Origin: Pseudomonadota bacterium
GTDB lineage: Bacteria > Pseudomonadota > Alphaproteobacteria > Rhizobiales > Tepidamorphaceae
Direction of reading: 5' to 3'
Length of the DNA stretch: 64,000 nucleotides
Assembly (NCBI GenBank): GCA_023458595.1
Contig: JAEWYT010000057.1
Span: forward strand, 1 to 64,000
Shown here: piece by piece, positions 7,460 through 16,595 of the stretch
Position numbering within the stretch: position 1 is the first letter of the stretch
Layout: each line of letters begins with the position of its first letter
Made by a program: the position numbers and the translations under genes
The notes under the pieces: generated by a model
Database searches by the model: none
Told to the model about the DNA's origin: nothing
What the model saw: the letters and a program-made list of their open reading frames with translations, nothing else

Positions 7460-8440
7460 ATGCTCGCATTCATCCTGCGCCGACTGGCGCAATCCGTTCT
7501 GGTCATGCTGACCGTGTCGCTGATCGCGTTCATGATGTTCCGATACATCGGCGATCCGGTGAACCAGATGGTGGGTGTCGAGACGACGCCCGAACAGCGC
7601 GAACTGCTGCGCCAGGCGCTCGGCCTGAACGACCCGGTGTTCGTCCAGTTTCTCCGTTTCGCCTGGAATGCCGTCCACTTCAACTTCGGCGTCTCCTACC
7701 AGTTCAAGCAGCCGGTCGGCGAACTCATCCTGTCGCGTCTGCCGGCGACGCTCGAACTTTCGATCGTCTCGGCGATCTTCGCGCTCATCGTCGGCATCCC
7801 GATGGGCGTCTACACCGGCATCAACCGCGACCACTGGCTGTCGAAGCTCTTCCTGACGGTGTCGCTGATCGGCATCTCGCTGCCGACCTTCCTGATCGGC
7901 ATCCTGCTGATCTTCATCTTCGCGGTGAACCTGCACATGCTGCCGAGCTTCGGACGCGGCGAGGTGGTGAAGCTGGGCTACTGGTCGACGGGACTGCTGA
8001 CGGTCTCGGGACTCAAGGCGCTGATCCTGCCGGCGATCACGCTCGGGCTGTTCCAGATGACGCTGATCATGCGGCTGGTGCGCTCGGAGATGCTCGAGGT
8101 GCTCAGGACCGACTACATCAAGTTCGGCCGCGCCCGCGGGCTCTCCAACCGGGCGATCTATTTCGGCCACGCGCTCAAGAACACGCTGATCCCGGTCATC
8201 ACCATCACCGGCCTGCAGCTCGGCTCGATCATCGCCTTCGCGATCATCACCGAAACGGTGTTCCAGTGGCCCGGCATGGGCCTTCTGTTCCTGCAGGCCG
8301 TGCAGAATGTCGACATCCCGATCATGGCGGCCTACCTGCTGCTGATCGCCTTCCTGTTCGTCGTCATCAACCTCGCCGTCGACATCCTCTACACCGTGGT
8401 CGATCCGCGCGTGCGGATCGACGGCGGCGCCGCCGTGTGA
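7460..8440 (+). CDS. ABC transporter permease (DppB-like)
   Basis: First inner-membrane permease of the peptide-type importer, 326 residues. The N-terminus MLAFILRRLAQSVLVM is the standard DppB start. Six hydrophobic helices are apparent, and the cytoplasmic coupling (EAA) loop reads ARGLSNRAIYFGHALKN around residue 230. A run of six G (7452-7457) just before ATG 7460 serves as ribosome site. The DppC-like gene follows after 7 nt. Confidence 0.93.
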   Translation: MLAFILRRLAQSVLVMLTVSLIAFMMFRYIGDPVNQMVGVETTPEQRELLRQALGLNDPVFVQFLRFAWNAVHFNFGVSYQFKQPVGELILSRLPATLELSIVSAIFALIVGIPMGVYTGINRDHWLSKLFLTVSLIGISLPTFLIGILLIFIFAVNLHMLPSFGRGEVVKLGYWSTGLLTVSGLKALILPAITLGLFQMTLIMRLVRSEMLEVLRTDYIKFGRARGLSNRAIYFGHALKNTLIPVITITGLQLGSIIAFAIITETVFQWPGMGLLFLQAVQNVDIPIMAAYLLLIAFLFVVINLAVDILYTVVDPRVRIDGGAAV

Positions 8441-8447
8441 GGCCGCC

Positions 8448-9428
8448 ATGCCGTACGTGACCGGAGAGGAATCGCGGGCGGCGGCCACAGGCGCGGGCCG
8501 GCCCGACACGCCGTCGCGGGGGCTCGCCGCCCGCTTTTTCGATTCCGACATCTGGTACTCGTTCACGCGATCGAAGGTGACGATCACGGCGGCGATCGTG
8601 ACGCTGGTCTTCTTCCTCGGCGCGCTGCTGGCGCCGTGGCTCGCGCCGCACAATCCCTTCGACATGTCGACGATCAGCCTGCTCGACTCGCTCGTGCCGC
8701 CGGCCTGGGTGGAGGGCGGCGACCCGCGCTTCCTGCTCGGCACCGACGACCAGGGCCGCGACATCCTGTCGACCATCATGTACGGATCGCGCATATCGCT
8801 GGCGGTCGGCTTCGCGAGCGTCGCTCTCGCCGCGCTGATCGGCATCACGCTGGGGCTCGTCTCCGGCTATGTCGGGGGGCGCGTCGATTCGATCATCATG
8901 CGCATCGCCGACGTGCAGCTCACCTTTCCGGCGATCCTGATCGCGCTGCTGATCGACGGATCCGTGCATTCGGTGCTCGGCAACGTGCCGCGCGAGAAGA
9001 CTGCCTTCTGGGTTCTGGTCGTGTCGATCGGCCTTTCCTTCTGGGTGCAGTACGCGCGCACCGTGCGCGGTTCGACGCTGGTCGAGCGCAGCAAGGAATA
9101 CGTCCAGGCGGCGCGCCTCATCGGCATTCCGCCGGCGCTTATCATGTTACGCCACGTCCTGCCGAACGTGATGGGCCCGGTGCTCGTCATCGCCACCATC
9201 AACCTGGCGCTCGCCATCATCACCGAGGCGACGCTGTCGTTCCTCGGCGTCGGCATACCGGCGACCCAGCCCTCGCTCGGCACGCTGATCCGCATCGGCC
9301 AGGACTTCCTTTTTTCCGGCGAGTGGTGGATCACGATCTTCCCCGGCGCCGCGCTCGCCGCCCTCGTGCTCGCCGTCAACCTGCTCGGCGACTGGCTGCG
9401 CGACGCACTCAATCCGAAGCTGAGGTGA
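8448..9428 (+). CDS. ABC transporter permease (DppC-like)
   Basis: Second permease of the importer, 326 residues. It has the longer N-terminal cytoplasmic tail usual for DppC, a periplasmic segment LLGTDDQGRDILSTIMYGSR, and the coupling loop AARLIGIPPALIMLRHVLPN near residue 223. It lies 7 nt after DppB and 9 nt before the first ATPase gene, so one operon is clear. Confidence 0.93.
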   Translation: MPYVTGEESRAAATGAGRPDTPSRGLAARFFDSDIWYSFTRSKVTITAAIVTLVFFLGALLAPWLAPHNPFDMSTISLLDSLVPPAWVEGGDPRFLLGTDDQGRDILSTIMYGSRISLAVGFASVALAALIGITLGLVSGYVGGRVDSIIMRIADVQLTFPAILIALLIDGSVHSVLGNVPREKTAFWVLVVSIGLSFWVQYARTVRGSTLVERSKEYVQAARLIGIPPALIMLRHVLPNVMGPVLVIATINLALAIITEATLSFLGVGIPATQPSLGTLIRIGQDFLFSGEWWITIFPGAALAALVLAVNLLGDWLRDALNPKLR

Positions 9429-9437
9429 GGGGAGGCG

Positions 9438-10418
9438 ATGGGCGAACCTCTCCTCAAGGTCCGCGATCTCGTCGTCGAGTTCCCGACGCGGCGCGGGACG
9501 CTGACGGCGGTGGATGAGGTGTCCTTCGAGATCGCGCCCGGCGAGGTGCTCGGGGTGGTCGGAGAGTCCGGTGCCGGCAAGTCGCTGACCGGCACCGCGA
9601 TCATCAACCTGCTCGAGCCGCCCGGCCGCGTCGCCGCCGGCGAGGTAATCCTGCAGGGCGACCGCATCGACCACCTGCCGCGGGAGGAGATGCGCAAGAT
9701 CCGCGGCCGGCGGATCGGCATGGTGTTTCAGGATCCGCTGACGAGCCTCAACCCGCTCTACACGATCGGCCGGCAGCTCACCGAGACGATCCAGACGCAT
9801 ATGAAGATGTCGGACGCGGATGCGCGAAAGCGGGCGATCGGGCTGCTCACCGAGGTCGGCATCCCGGCGCCGGAAACGCGCATCGATGCCTATCCGCACC
9901 AGTTCTCCGGCGGCATGCGCCAGCGGGTCGTGATCGCGCTGGCACTGGCGGCGAACCCCGTCCTCGTCATCGCCGACGAGCCGACGACGGCGCTCGACGT
10001 CTCGGTGCAGGCGCAGATCATCACGCTCCTGAAGAAGCTCTGCGCCGAGCACGGCGCCGCCGTCATGCTGATCACCCACGACATGGGCGTTATCGCGGAG
10101 ACGGCGGACCGGGTGGCGGTGATGTATGCCGGCCGCATCGTCGAGATCGGACCCGTCGCCGAAGTCATCAAGAACGCGCGCCATCCCTATACCGAAGGCC
10201 TGATGGCCTCGATCCCCTCGCTCACCCACGAGGAGGCGAGGCTGCAGCAGATCGACGGCTCGATGCCGCGGCTGACCGCGATTCCGTCCGGCTGCGCCTT
10301 CCATCCGCGCTGCCCGAAGGCGTTCGACCGATGCCTGAAGGAGCGTCCGGAGTTGATGGATGCCGGCGCGACGAAGGCGGCGTGCTGGCTGTACGACAGG
10401 CAGGAGGCGCCCGCATGA
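9438..10418 (+). CDS. ABC transporter ATP-binding protein (DppD-like)
   Basis: First ATPase of the importer, 326 residues. Walker A is GESGAGKS (about residues 41-48), the signature FSGGMRQRV and Walker B VIADEPTTALD. The C-terminal oligopeptide-transporter domain carries the cysteine pattern CAFHPRCPKAFDRC, which in DppD homologues can bind an iron-sulphur cluster. The stop overlaps the next start (ATGA, 10415-10418). Confidence 0.93.
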   Translation: MGEPLLKVRDLVVEFPTRRGTLTAVDEVSFEIAPGEVLGVVGESGAGKSLTGTAIINLLEPPGRVAAGEVILQGDRIDHLPREEMRKIRGRRIGMVFQDPLTSLNPLYTIGRQLTETIQTHMKMSDADARKRAIGLLTEVGIPAPETRIDAYPHQFSGGMRQRVVIALALAANPVLVIADEPTTALDVSVQAQIITLLKKLCAEHGAAVMLITHDMGVIAETADRVAVMYAGRIVEIGPVAEVIKNARHPYTEGLMASIPSLTHEEARLQQIDGSMPRLTAIPSGCAFHPRCPKAFDRCLKERPELMDAGATKAACWLYDRQEAPA

Positions 10419-11419
10419 GCGCGGCGCCGCTGGTCGAGATCGAGGGTCTGACCCGGTACTTCGATGTCTCGAAACCGCTGCTCAACCGGCTGATCGAAGG
10501 GGCGCCGCGCCAGCTCCTGCGCGCCGTCCACGATGTCAGCTTCTCGATCAACGCGGGGGAGACCTTCGCGCTGGTGGGCGAATCCGGCTGCGGCAAGTCG
10601 ACGGTCGCGCGCATGGTCGCCGGGCTGATCACGCCCTCGGCGGGCACGATCGCCTTCGACGGGCAGGATCGGGCGGCCGCGCGCTCGGCGGCGGAAGAAC
10701 GGAAGCTGCGACGACGGTTCCAGATGATCTTCCAGGATCCGTTCGCCAGCCTCAATCCGCGCTGGCGGGTCGACAAGATCATCGCCGAGCCGATCCGTGC
10801 CTTCGGCCTCGCCTCCGACGCCAAGGAGATCGACCATCAGGTCGGCGAGCTTCTCAGGCTCGTGAAGCTCGATCCCGCCGACGGGCGCAAGTTTCCGCAC
10901 GAGTTCTCCGGCGGCCAGCGCCAGCGCATCGCGATCGCGAGGGCGCTGTCCAACAAGCCCGAGTTCATAATCTGCGACGAGCCGACCTCGGCGCTCGACG
11001 TTTCCGTGCAGGCGCAGATCCTCAACCTGATGCGCGATCTGCAGGACGAGTTCGGGCTGACCTATCTGTTCATCAGCCACAACCTCGCCGTCGTGCGCCA
11101 CATGGCGACCCGCATCGGCGTCATGTATCTCGGCAAGCTCGTCGAGGACGCGCCGTCCCGCGAGCTGTTCGCCAATCCGAAGCATCCCTACACGCGCATG
11201 CTGCTCGACGCGGTGCCCGATATCGACATGACCGGGCGGCCGCGCACGCCGGTGAAGGGCGAGGTGCCGAACCCGATCAATCCGCCGTCCGGCTGCACCT
11301 TCCATCCGCGCTGCCCGCTCGTCTTCGACCGCTGCAAGGTCGAGGAGCCGCGGCTCGTGCCGGTCGGCACCGACCATCTCGCCTCGTGCCACGCCGTCAC
11401 CGAGGGCCGGGCGGGATAG
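10415..11419 (+). CDS. ABC transporter ATP-binding protein (DppF-like)
   Basis: Second ATPase of the importer, 334 residues, forming a heterodimer with the DppD-like protein. Motifs are GESGCGKSTVARM (Walker A), FSGGQRQRI (signature), ICDEPTSALD (Walker B) and the C-terminal CTFHPRCPLVFDRC. ATG 10415 is chosen over 10331 because it gives the ATGA overlap with the upstream gene and the normal N-terminus. Confidence 0.93.
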   Translation: MSAAPLVEIEGLTRYFDVSKPLLNRLIEGAPRQLLRAVHDVSFSINAGETFALVGESGCGKSTVARMVAGLITPSAGTIAFDGQDRAAARSAAEERKLRRRFQMIFQDPFASLNPRWRVDKIIAEPIRAFGLASDAKEIDHQVGELLRLVKLDPADGRKFPHEFSGGQRQRIAIARALSNKPEFIICDEPTSALDVSVQAQILNLMRDLQDEFGLTYLFISHNLAVVRHMATRIGVMYLGKLVEDAPSRELFANPKHPYTRMLLDAVPDIDMTGRPRTPVKGEVPNPINPPSGCTFHPRCPLVFDRCKVEEPRLVPVGTDHLASCHAVTEGRAG

Positions 11420-11424
11420 CGCGC

Positions 11425-12600
11425 ATGTCGATCCCCGATCGCGTCAAGCCCTATCTCGACGAGCTCACGGCGATCCGTCGCGACATCCACACCCATCCCG
11501 AACTCGCTTTCGAGGAGACGCGCACCGCGGCTCTCGTCGCCGAAAAACTCAGGGAGTACGGAGTGGACGAGGTGCATACCGGCATCGGCCGTACGGGTGT
11601 CGTCGGCGTCGTCCGGGGAACCGGCGGCTCGAACCGGGCGATCGGCCTGCGCGCCGATATGGACGCGCTGCCGATCCACGAGAAGACCGGCGTCGACTAC
11701 CGCTCCAGGTTCGACGGGAAGATGCACGCCTGCGGCCACGACGGGCACACGACCATGCTGCTCGGGGCGGCGCGCTGTCTTGCCGACCACCGCGATTTCG
11801 ACGGCACCGTCTACCTGATCTTCCAGCCGGCGGAGGAGCGCGGCGGCGGCGCGAACGTGATGATCCGCGACGGGCTGTTCCAGCGCTTCAACTGCGAATC
11901 CGTCTTCGGGCTTCACAACATGCCGGGCTTCGCCGTCGGAACGGTCTCGATGCGGACAGGGCCGATCATGGCCGCCTCCGACGTCGTGCGCGTCGTCCTG
12001 CGCGGCAAGGGCGGCCATGGCGCCATGCCGCACGTGACGCGCGATCCGGCCGTCGCCGCCGCGCACATCGTCACCGCGCTTCAGTCGATCACGAGCCGGC
12101 GCGTCGATCCGATCCGGTCGGCGGTCGTGTCGATCACCCGTTTCCGTGTCGGCGACGGGGGCCTGAGCGTGATCGCCGAGCAGGCGGAGCTCGGCGGAAC
12201 CTGCCGCAGCTTCGAGCCCGGCGTGCGCGACGTGGTCGAGGCCGAGTTCAGGCGGATCTGCACGCAAGTGGCACGCGCCTTCGAAGCGACGGCCGAGGTC
12301 AGCTACATGCGCGGCTATCCGACGACGGTAAACCACCCGGAAGAGACCGCGCTCGCCGCCGAGGCCGCGCGCCGCGCCGTCGGCGAGGATGGCGTCGAGA
12401 CGGACGTGACGCCGCTGATGGGGGCGGAGGACTTCGCCTACATGCTCGAGGCGCGGCCGGGCGCCTATGTCTGGCTCGGCAACGGCGAGGACTGCGCCAT
12501 GCTGCACGCGCCCGACTACGACTTCAACGACGGTGCGATCGCGCACGGCGTCGCCTACTGGGTCTCGCTCGTCGGGACCGTCCTGCCGAGGGCCGCATGA
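11425..12600 (+). CDS. M20 family amidohydrolase (N-acyl amino acid/hippurate hydrolase type), copy 1
   Basis: This 391-residue cytoplasmic metallohydrolase would remove an acyl group from an amino acid or small peptide. Metal-binding motifs are present: HACGHDGH (His101-His108), the PAEE pair near residue 138, and a C-terminal LHAPDYDFND. It begins five bases after the DppF-like gene, so it probably acts on what that transporter brings in. The usual GDAFNVIP stretch of the dimerisation domain is changed to GDGGLSVIAEQ here, unlike in the second copy, which suggests altered specificity. Confidence 0.88.
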   Translation: MSIPDRVKPYLDELTAIRRDIHTHPELAFEETRTAALVAEKLREYGVDEVHTGIGRTGVVGVVRGTGGSNRAIGLRADMDALPIHEKTGVDYRSRFDGKMHACGHDGHTTMLLGAARCLADHRDFDGTVYLIFQPAEERGGGANVMIRDGLFQRFNCESVFGLHNMPGFAVGTVSMRTGPIMAASDVVRVVLRGKGGHGAMPHVTRDPAVAAAHIVTALQSITSRRVDPIRSAVVSITRFRVGDGGLSVIAEQAELGGTCRSFEPGVRDVVEAEFRRICTQVARAFEATAEVSYMRGYPTTVNHPEETALAAEAARRAVGEDGVETDVTPLMGAEDFAYMLEARPGAYVWLGNGEDCAMLHAPDYDFNDGAIAHGVAYWVSLVGTVLPRAA

Positions 12601-12712
12601 CCGACCGGCTCAACACCCGCTTGCCATGATCGGGCGGACGCGCAAACTAGTGCATGATGCAATCGGGTGGGATCGACAGGGTGCGCGCAAGGGCAACCGC
12701 AACCGCTGCGTG

Positions 12713-12737
12713 GGCCCCGGATCAAGTCCGGGGCGCG
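12713..12737. repeat. Palindromic intergenic repeat, GGCCCCGGATCAAGTCCGG type
   Basis: This is a single copy of the repeat family also found inverted at 73-171 and 15555-15647. The core CCCCGGATCAAGTCCGGGG can fold into a short hairpin between the two amidohydrolase genes. Such repeats are common between genes in Alphaproteobacteria. Confidence 0.6.
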
Positions 12738-12821
12738 CGGTAGGCGAAGCGGTCGCGACGGTGCGTCCGCCTGAAGACGGAATGCAGCAGAAGACGTGAA
12801 CGGAGATCAGGAGAGCCTGTC

Positions 12822-14000
12822 ATGAGTTACACCGACCGCGTTAAGCCCTACATGGACGAGCTGGTGGCGATCCGCCGCGACCTGCACGCCCATCCCGAGC
12901 TCGGCTTCGAGGAGGCCCGCACGTCCGAGATCGTCGCGCGGAAGCTGAAGGAGTTCGGCGTCGACGAGGTGCATACCGGCATCGCCAAGACCGGCGTCGT
13001 CGGCGTGGTGCGCGGGAAGGGCGAGTCCAACCGGGCGATCGGCCTCAGGGCCGACATGGACGCGCTGCCGATCGCGGAGAAGACGAACCTTGCGTATTCC
13101 TCGCGCAACGAGGGCAAGATGCACGCCTGCGGCCACGACGGGCACACGACAATGCTGCTCGGGGCGGCTCGCTATCTCGCCGACCACCGCAACTTCGACG
13201 GCACCGTCTACCTGATCTTCCAGCCGGCCGAGGAAGGCCGCGGCGGCGGCAAGGTGATGATCGAGGACGGGCTGTTCGAGCGCTTCGACTGCGAGACCGT
13301 CTACGGCCTGCACAACTTCCCCGGCCTGCCGCTCGGGGCGATCTCGATGCGGCCGGGGCCCTGCATGGCGGCCGCCGACGAGTTCCACATCACGATCCGC
13401 GGCAAGGGCGGCCACGGCGCCATGCCGAACGTCTCGCGCGATCCCGTCGTGATCGGCTCGCACATCGTGACGGCCCTTCAGTCGATCGCGAGCCGCCGCG
13501 TCGATCCGATCAAGGAGGCCGTCGTCTCCGTCACCCAGTTCCACGCCGGCGACGCCTTCAACGTGATCCCCGAGGAGGCCGAGCTGAAGGGCACCTGCCG
13601 CAGCTTCCTGCCAGAGGTGCGCGACCTGATCGAATCGGAGCTCAAGCGCATCGCGACCAACGTCGCGCTCGCCTTCGACGCGACCGCCGACGTCAACTTC
13701 ATGCGCAACTATCCCCCGACGATCAACACCGCCGAGGAGACCGAGATCGCTGCAGCCGCGGCGCGCAAGGTCGCGAGCGAGGTGTCGACCAGCGGCGATC
13801 CCAAGATGGGGGCGGAGGACTTCTCCTACATGCTGGAGGCTCGGCCGGGCTGCTACATCTGGCTCGGCAACGGCAAGGCCGGCGAGAAGGGCGGCGCCAA
13901 CGTCCACACGCCGCAATACGACTTCAACGACGACGCCATCCCCTACGGCGTCGGCTATTGGGCCTCGCTGGTCGAGACGGTGCTGCCCAAGGCGGCGTAG
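12822..14000 (+). CDS. M20 family amidohydrolase, copy 2
   Basis: The 392-residue protein is a close paralogue of the preceding gene along its whole length, consistent with tandem duplication. It keeps the canonical motifs HACGHDGHTTMLLGA, PAEEGRGGG, GDAFNVIPEEAEL and MGAEDFSYMLEARPG. ATG 12822 follows GGAG at about 10 nt. The 221-bp gap and the repeat before it suggest that it may be less tightly coupled to the transporter than copy 1. The substrate is inferred to be an N-acylated amino acid. Confidence 0.88.
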   Translation: MSYTDRVKPYMDELVAIRRDLHAHPELGFEEARTSEIVARKLKEFGVDEVHTGIAKTGVVGVVRGKGESNRAIGLRADMDALPIAEKTNLAYSSRNEGKMHACGHDGHTTMLLGAARYLADHRNFDGTVYLIFQPAEEGRGGGKVMIEDGLFERFDCETVYGLHNFPGLPLGAISMRPGPCMAAADEFHITIRGKGGHGAMPNVSRDPVVIGSHIVTALQSIASRRVDPIKEAVVSVTQFHAGDAFNVIPEEAELKGTCRSFLPEVRDLIESELKRIATNVALAFDATADVNFMRNYPPTINTAEETEIAAAAARKVASEVSTSGDPKMGAEDFSYMLEARPGCYIWLGNGKAGEKGGANVHTPQYDFNDDAIPYGVGYWASLVETVLPKAA

Positions 14001-14302
14001 CGCGGAATTCGCCGGGGCCGGGCATCGGGCCCGCGCCCGGCGGACCCTCACCCCGACCCTCTCCCGCAAGCGGGAGAGGGAGCAGGCCGTGCCCGGGGCG
14101 CGGCCCTTATGCCGACCGCCGCCGAACGCCCTCTCCCGCCTGCGGGAGAGGGTCGGGGTGAGGGTGCGGCCGAGCCGGCGACTCCCGCCCTGGCGGCTCT
14201 CGCACCGCGCGTAACCACACCCTCCGCGTCATTGCCGGGCCGGCAGATGTCCGGGCCAAGCCCCGGCATGACGACAGGAAGTTGGGGGGCGGCCGAGCCG
14301 CC
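14001..14302. repeat. Intergenic repeat cluster between convergent genes
   Basis: This 302-bp gap has no gene. Bases 14045-14080 and 14129-14164 are 36-nt inverted copies with one mismatch, each containing the internal hairpin CTCTCCCGC..GCGGGAGAG. Bases 14227-14273 form a second repeat type, CGTCAT..GCCGGG with CCCCGGCATGACG as its inverted end. Together they could fold into a large cruciform and end transcription from both sides. Confidence 0.75.
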
Positions 14303-14734
14303 CTAACCCTTCTTGCCCTTCCGGGCCTTCGCCCGATTGTGTTCGACGGCGGCACCGACCAGCACCTTCAGCGCCGCCTCGTTGATCGCCTCTCCCTCAT
14401 GGACATCGATTGCGCGCCGCGTATTGCCCTCCAGGCTCGCATTGAAGAGCCCTGCGGGATCGTCGAGCGCGGCGCCCCTGGCGAAGGTCAGCTTCACCTT
14501 GTCCCTGTAGGTCTCGCCGGTGCAGACGATGCCGTCGTGCTCCCACACCGGGACCCCGTGGGGGTTCGACGGCTTCCGCCACTTCACCGCCTCGACGATA
14601 TCCGGATCGGCTGCCCGGATGAGGGCGCGGAGCCGGGCGAGCGTCTCGCCACGCCAGCCGCCGAGATGCGCGATTTTGGCGTCGATGAGGTCGGAGGGGG
14701 AGGCGGCGTCTGCTTCCGGTTCGGTTTTCTTCAT
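14303..14734 (-). CDS. DUF1801 domain protein
   Basis: The 143-residue cytoplasmic protein belongs to the DUF1801 (YdhG-like) family of unknown function. The family core is visible as IVEAVKWRKPSNPHGVPVWEHDGIVC and the segment DKVKLTFARGAALDDPAGLFN. The C-terminus is lysine-rich. A second DUF1801 gene lies 55 bp upstream on the same strand, so the two may be co-transcribed. Confidence 0.8.
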   Translation of the reverse strand: MKKTEPEADAASPSDLIDAKIAHLGGWRGETLARLRALIRAADPDIVEAVKWRKPSNPHGVPVWEHDGIVCTGETYRDKVKLTFARGAALDDPAGLFNASLEGNTRRAIDVHEGEAINEAALKVLVGAAVEHNRAKARKGKKG

Positions 14735-14789
14735 GGTCGGTGTCGCCTGTTTCGCGTTTTTCCGCCGGCGCGCCTCGGGTCTTCGGCGC

Positions 14790-15257
14790 TCACATCTTCT
14801 CGCCCGGCAATTTGCTCGCCTGCCTCACCCAGTCGACGAACTGCGCTTCGTCCAGCCCGTCCTCGCCGATGTCGAGGTAGCGCACGTGCCTGTGCTTCGA
14901 CGCCCCAGGCGGAACAGGGCTGAGCGAACTGCCGCGGAAGAAGGTCATTTTGACGTAGTTCGTGTAGCAATGGAAACTGGCGAACCAGAGCCCGTCCTCG
15001 ACGCCGTACAAGGGCGAGTTCCATTTGACCGCCTTGCGCACGCCGGGGACGGTGCACACGATGAGCGCATCGAGGCGGCGGCCGATCTCGCGTTTCCAGT
15101 CCGGCATGGCGGCGATGTAGGCCTCGACCGGCGTATCCCCGTATCCCTTGGGGATCTGCGGGTTGCCGCCGGAGAGCAGGCGGGGCTTCTCCGCCGCCTG
15201 CCTGTCGCGGGGTGCATTCACCGTGTTCGGTGATCTCCTGGACCTCCTGTCGGCCAT
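14790..15257 (-). CDS. DUF1801 domain protein, second copy
   Basis: The 155-residue protein is another DUF1801 member, with VRKAVKWNSPLYGVEDGLWFASF and YVKMTFFRGSSLSPVPPG matching the same core as its neighbour but with low overall identity. ATG 15257 is chosen because GGGAGGG stands just upstream; the longer open frame reads back into the small membrane protein gene. The function of the family is unknown. Confidence 0.8.
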   Translation of the reverse strand: MADRRSRRSPNTVNAPRDRQAAEKPRLLSGGNPQIPKGYGDTPVEAYIAAMPDWKREIGRRLDALIVCTVPGVRKAVKWNSPLYGVEDGLWFASFHCYTNYVKMTFFRGSSLSPVPPGASKHRHVRYLDIGEDGLDEAQFVDWVRQASKLPGEKM

Positions 15258-15280
15258 CGCGCGCCCTCCCGTCGACCTCC

Positions 15281-15487
15281 TCAACCTACCCGCCATCGCG
15301 TGACATAGGGCAGCACGAACATGTAGAGCCCGGTGGCGAGCATCAGGAACAGCGGCGGCAGAGGCGAATAGACCACCCAGGCGGGCGGCTGGCCGAATGC
15401 CATCGTTGCGAAATTGGCGATCACGGTTGCCGTGAAGACGATCGACAGCCAGCGGTGGGTCCGCCTTATCCATTTGCTCCAGTTCAA
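15281..15487 (-). CDS. Small integral membrane protein, unknown function
   Basis: This short protein (68 residues from TTG 15487) has a basic N-terminus (NWSKWIRRTHRW) and two hydrophobic segments, about residues 13-30 and 39-58. TTG 15487 is preferred because AGGGAGG lies directly upstream. Alternative ATG starts at 15526/15529 lack a good ribosome site, and the open frame further up reads through an intergenic repeat. It precedes the DUF1801 genes on the same strand. No function can be given. Confidence 0.6.
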   Translation of the reverse strand: MNWSKWIRRTHRWLSIVFTATVIANFATMAFGQPPAWVVYSPLPPLFLMLATGLYMFVLPYVTRWRVG

Positions 15488-15554
15488 TCCGACCTCCCTG
15501 TGTTCTCCGGCTTCAGGTGGACGCATCATCGAGACGCCTCGGCTGCCGCCGGTA

Positions 15555-15647
15555 GGCCCCGGATCAAGTCCGGGACACGCGGCCCTTGTCTGTCGCTCGG
15601 CTGGTGCTTCGGAAAACCACGACGTGCCCCGGACCTGATCCGGGGCC
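15555..15647. repeat. Inverted pair of GGCCCCGGATCAAGTCC repeats
   Basis: Bases 15555-15579 and 15623-15647 are inverted 25-nt copies with two mismatches and can form a long stem. This is the same family as 73-171 and 12713-12737. It lies between the sigma factor gene and the small membrane protein gene and may end transcription of the former. Confidence 0.7.
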
Positions 15648-15709
15648 CAGGCGGCCGCTGCGGTGATCTCCGGGTGCACTTTGTCGGCTACACTTGAATG
15701 CGTCATGGT

Positions 15710-16594
15710 CTAGTGAACGACGACCGGATCGAGTCGGGCGAGCTTGTCCGGGTTGCGCATGATGAAGATGCCGGCGAGGCGGTCCTCTGCGTCGTAGGAG
15801 AACGAGACCGCCGCCTCCGTCCTGCCGTCCATGCGGATCAGCAGGCCGCGGTTGCCGTTGATGTCGGCGCGCACCCATTCGAGGCCGGGCCAGTAACGGT
15901 GCAGGCCGCCCGCCAGGAACGTCGAGACCTCGCCGATTCCTTCGAGCGTCCGGCGGATGGCGACGGCCTTGCCGCCGCTGTCGGCGACGAGGCGGATGTC
16001 GGCGGAGAGGAGCGAAGCGAGATCGTCGGTGGCCCCCGACACGATCGCCTGCTCGAAGGCGTCGAGCAGCTTTTCCTGCCGGTCCATCGGCGTCACGTGG
16101 CGTACCTTCGCCTCTTCGACATTGGCCCTCGCGCGGGCGACGAGCTGCCGGCAGTTGGCCTCGCTCAGGCCCAGCGCCTCGGCGACGTCGGGATAGGTCA
16201 TGTCGAAGATCTCGCGCAGGAGATAGGCGGCGCGCTCCTTGGGCGTCAGGCGCTCGAGTACCAGCAGGAAGGCCGTCGACAGTGAGGAGGCGAGCATCTG
16301 CGCCTCCTCGGCGCCGCCCTCGGTCAGGGCATGGATCGGCTCCGGCAGCCAGGCGCCGACATAGTCGACGCGCTTGCGGTCGGCCGCGCGCTGCAGGTCG
16401 AGGCAGCGGCGGGTGCACACCGTCGTCAGCCAGGCCGCCGGGTTGGCGATCGCGCCGTGGTCGGCGGCCGACCATTTCAGCCAGGTGTCCTGCACCGCAT
16501 CCTCGGCGTCGGCGCGCGAGCCGAGAATGCGGTAGGCGAGCCCCAGCAGACCGGGGCGCGCCTCCTCGAACGCCTGAAGGCCCCGCGGTTCCAT
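15710..16594 (-). CDS. RNA polymerase sigma-70 factor, ECF41/SigJ type
   Basis: The 294-residue protein is an extracytoplasmic-function sigma factor with a C-terminal SnoaL-like extension. Region 2 is visible at residues 6-45 (GLLGLAYRILGSRADAEDAVQDT). Region 4 is near residues 110-165 (LTPKERAAYLLREIFDM.., LGLSEANCRQLVARARANV). The remaining 120 residues form the SnoaL-like domain that modulates this class. The gene begins one base after the AhpD-like gene ends, an arrangement typical of ECF41 sigma factors, whose partner is a carboxymuconolactone decarboxylase-like protein. Confidence 0.88.
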   Translation of the reverse strand: MEPRGLQAFEEARPGLLGLAYRILGSRADAEDAVQDTWLKWSAADHGAIANPAAWLTTVCTRRCLDLQRAADRKRVDYVGAWLPEPIHALTEGGAEEAQMLASSLSTAFLLVLERLTPKERAAYLLREIFDMTYPDVAEALGLSEANCRQLVARARANVEEAKVRHVTPMDRQEKLLDAFEQAIVSGATDDLASLLSADIRLVADSGGKAVAIRRTLEGIGEVSTFLAGGLHRYWPGLEWVRADINGNRGLLIRMDGRTEAAVSFSYDAEDRLAGIFIMRNPDKLARLDPVVVH

Positions 16595-16595
16595 C

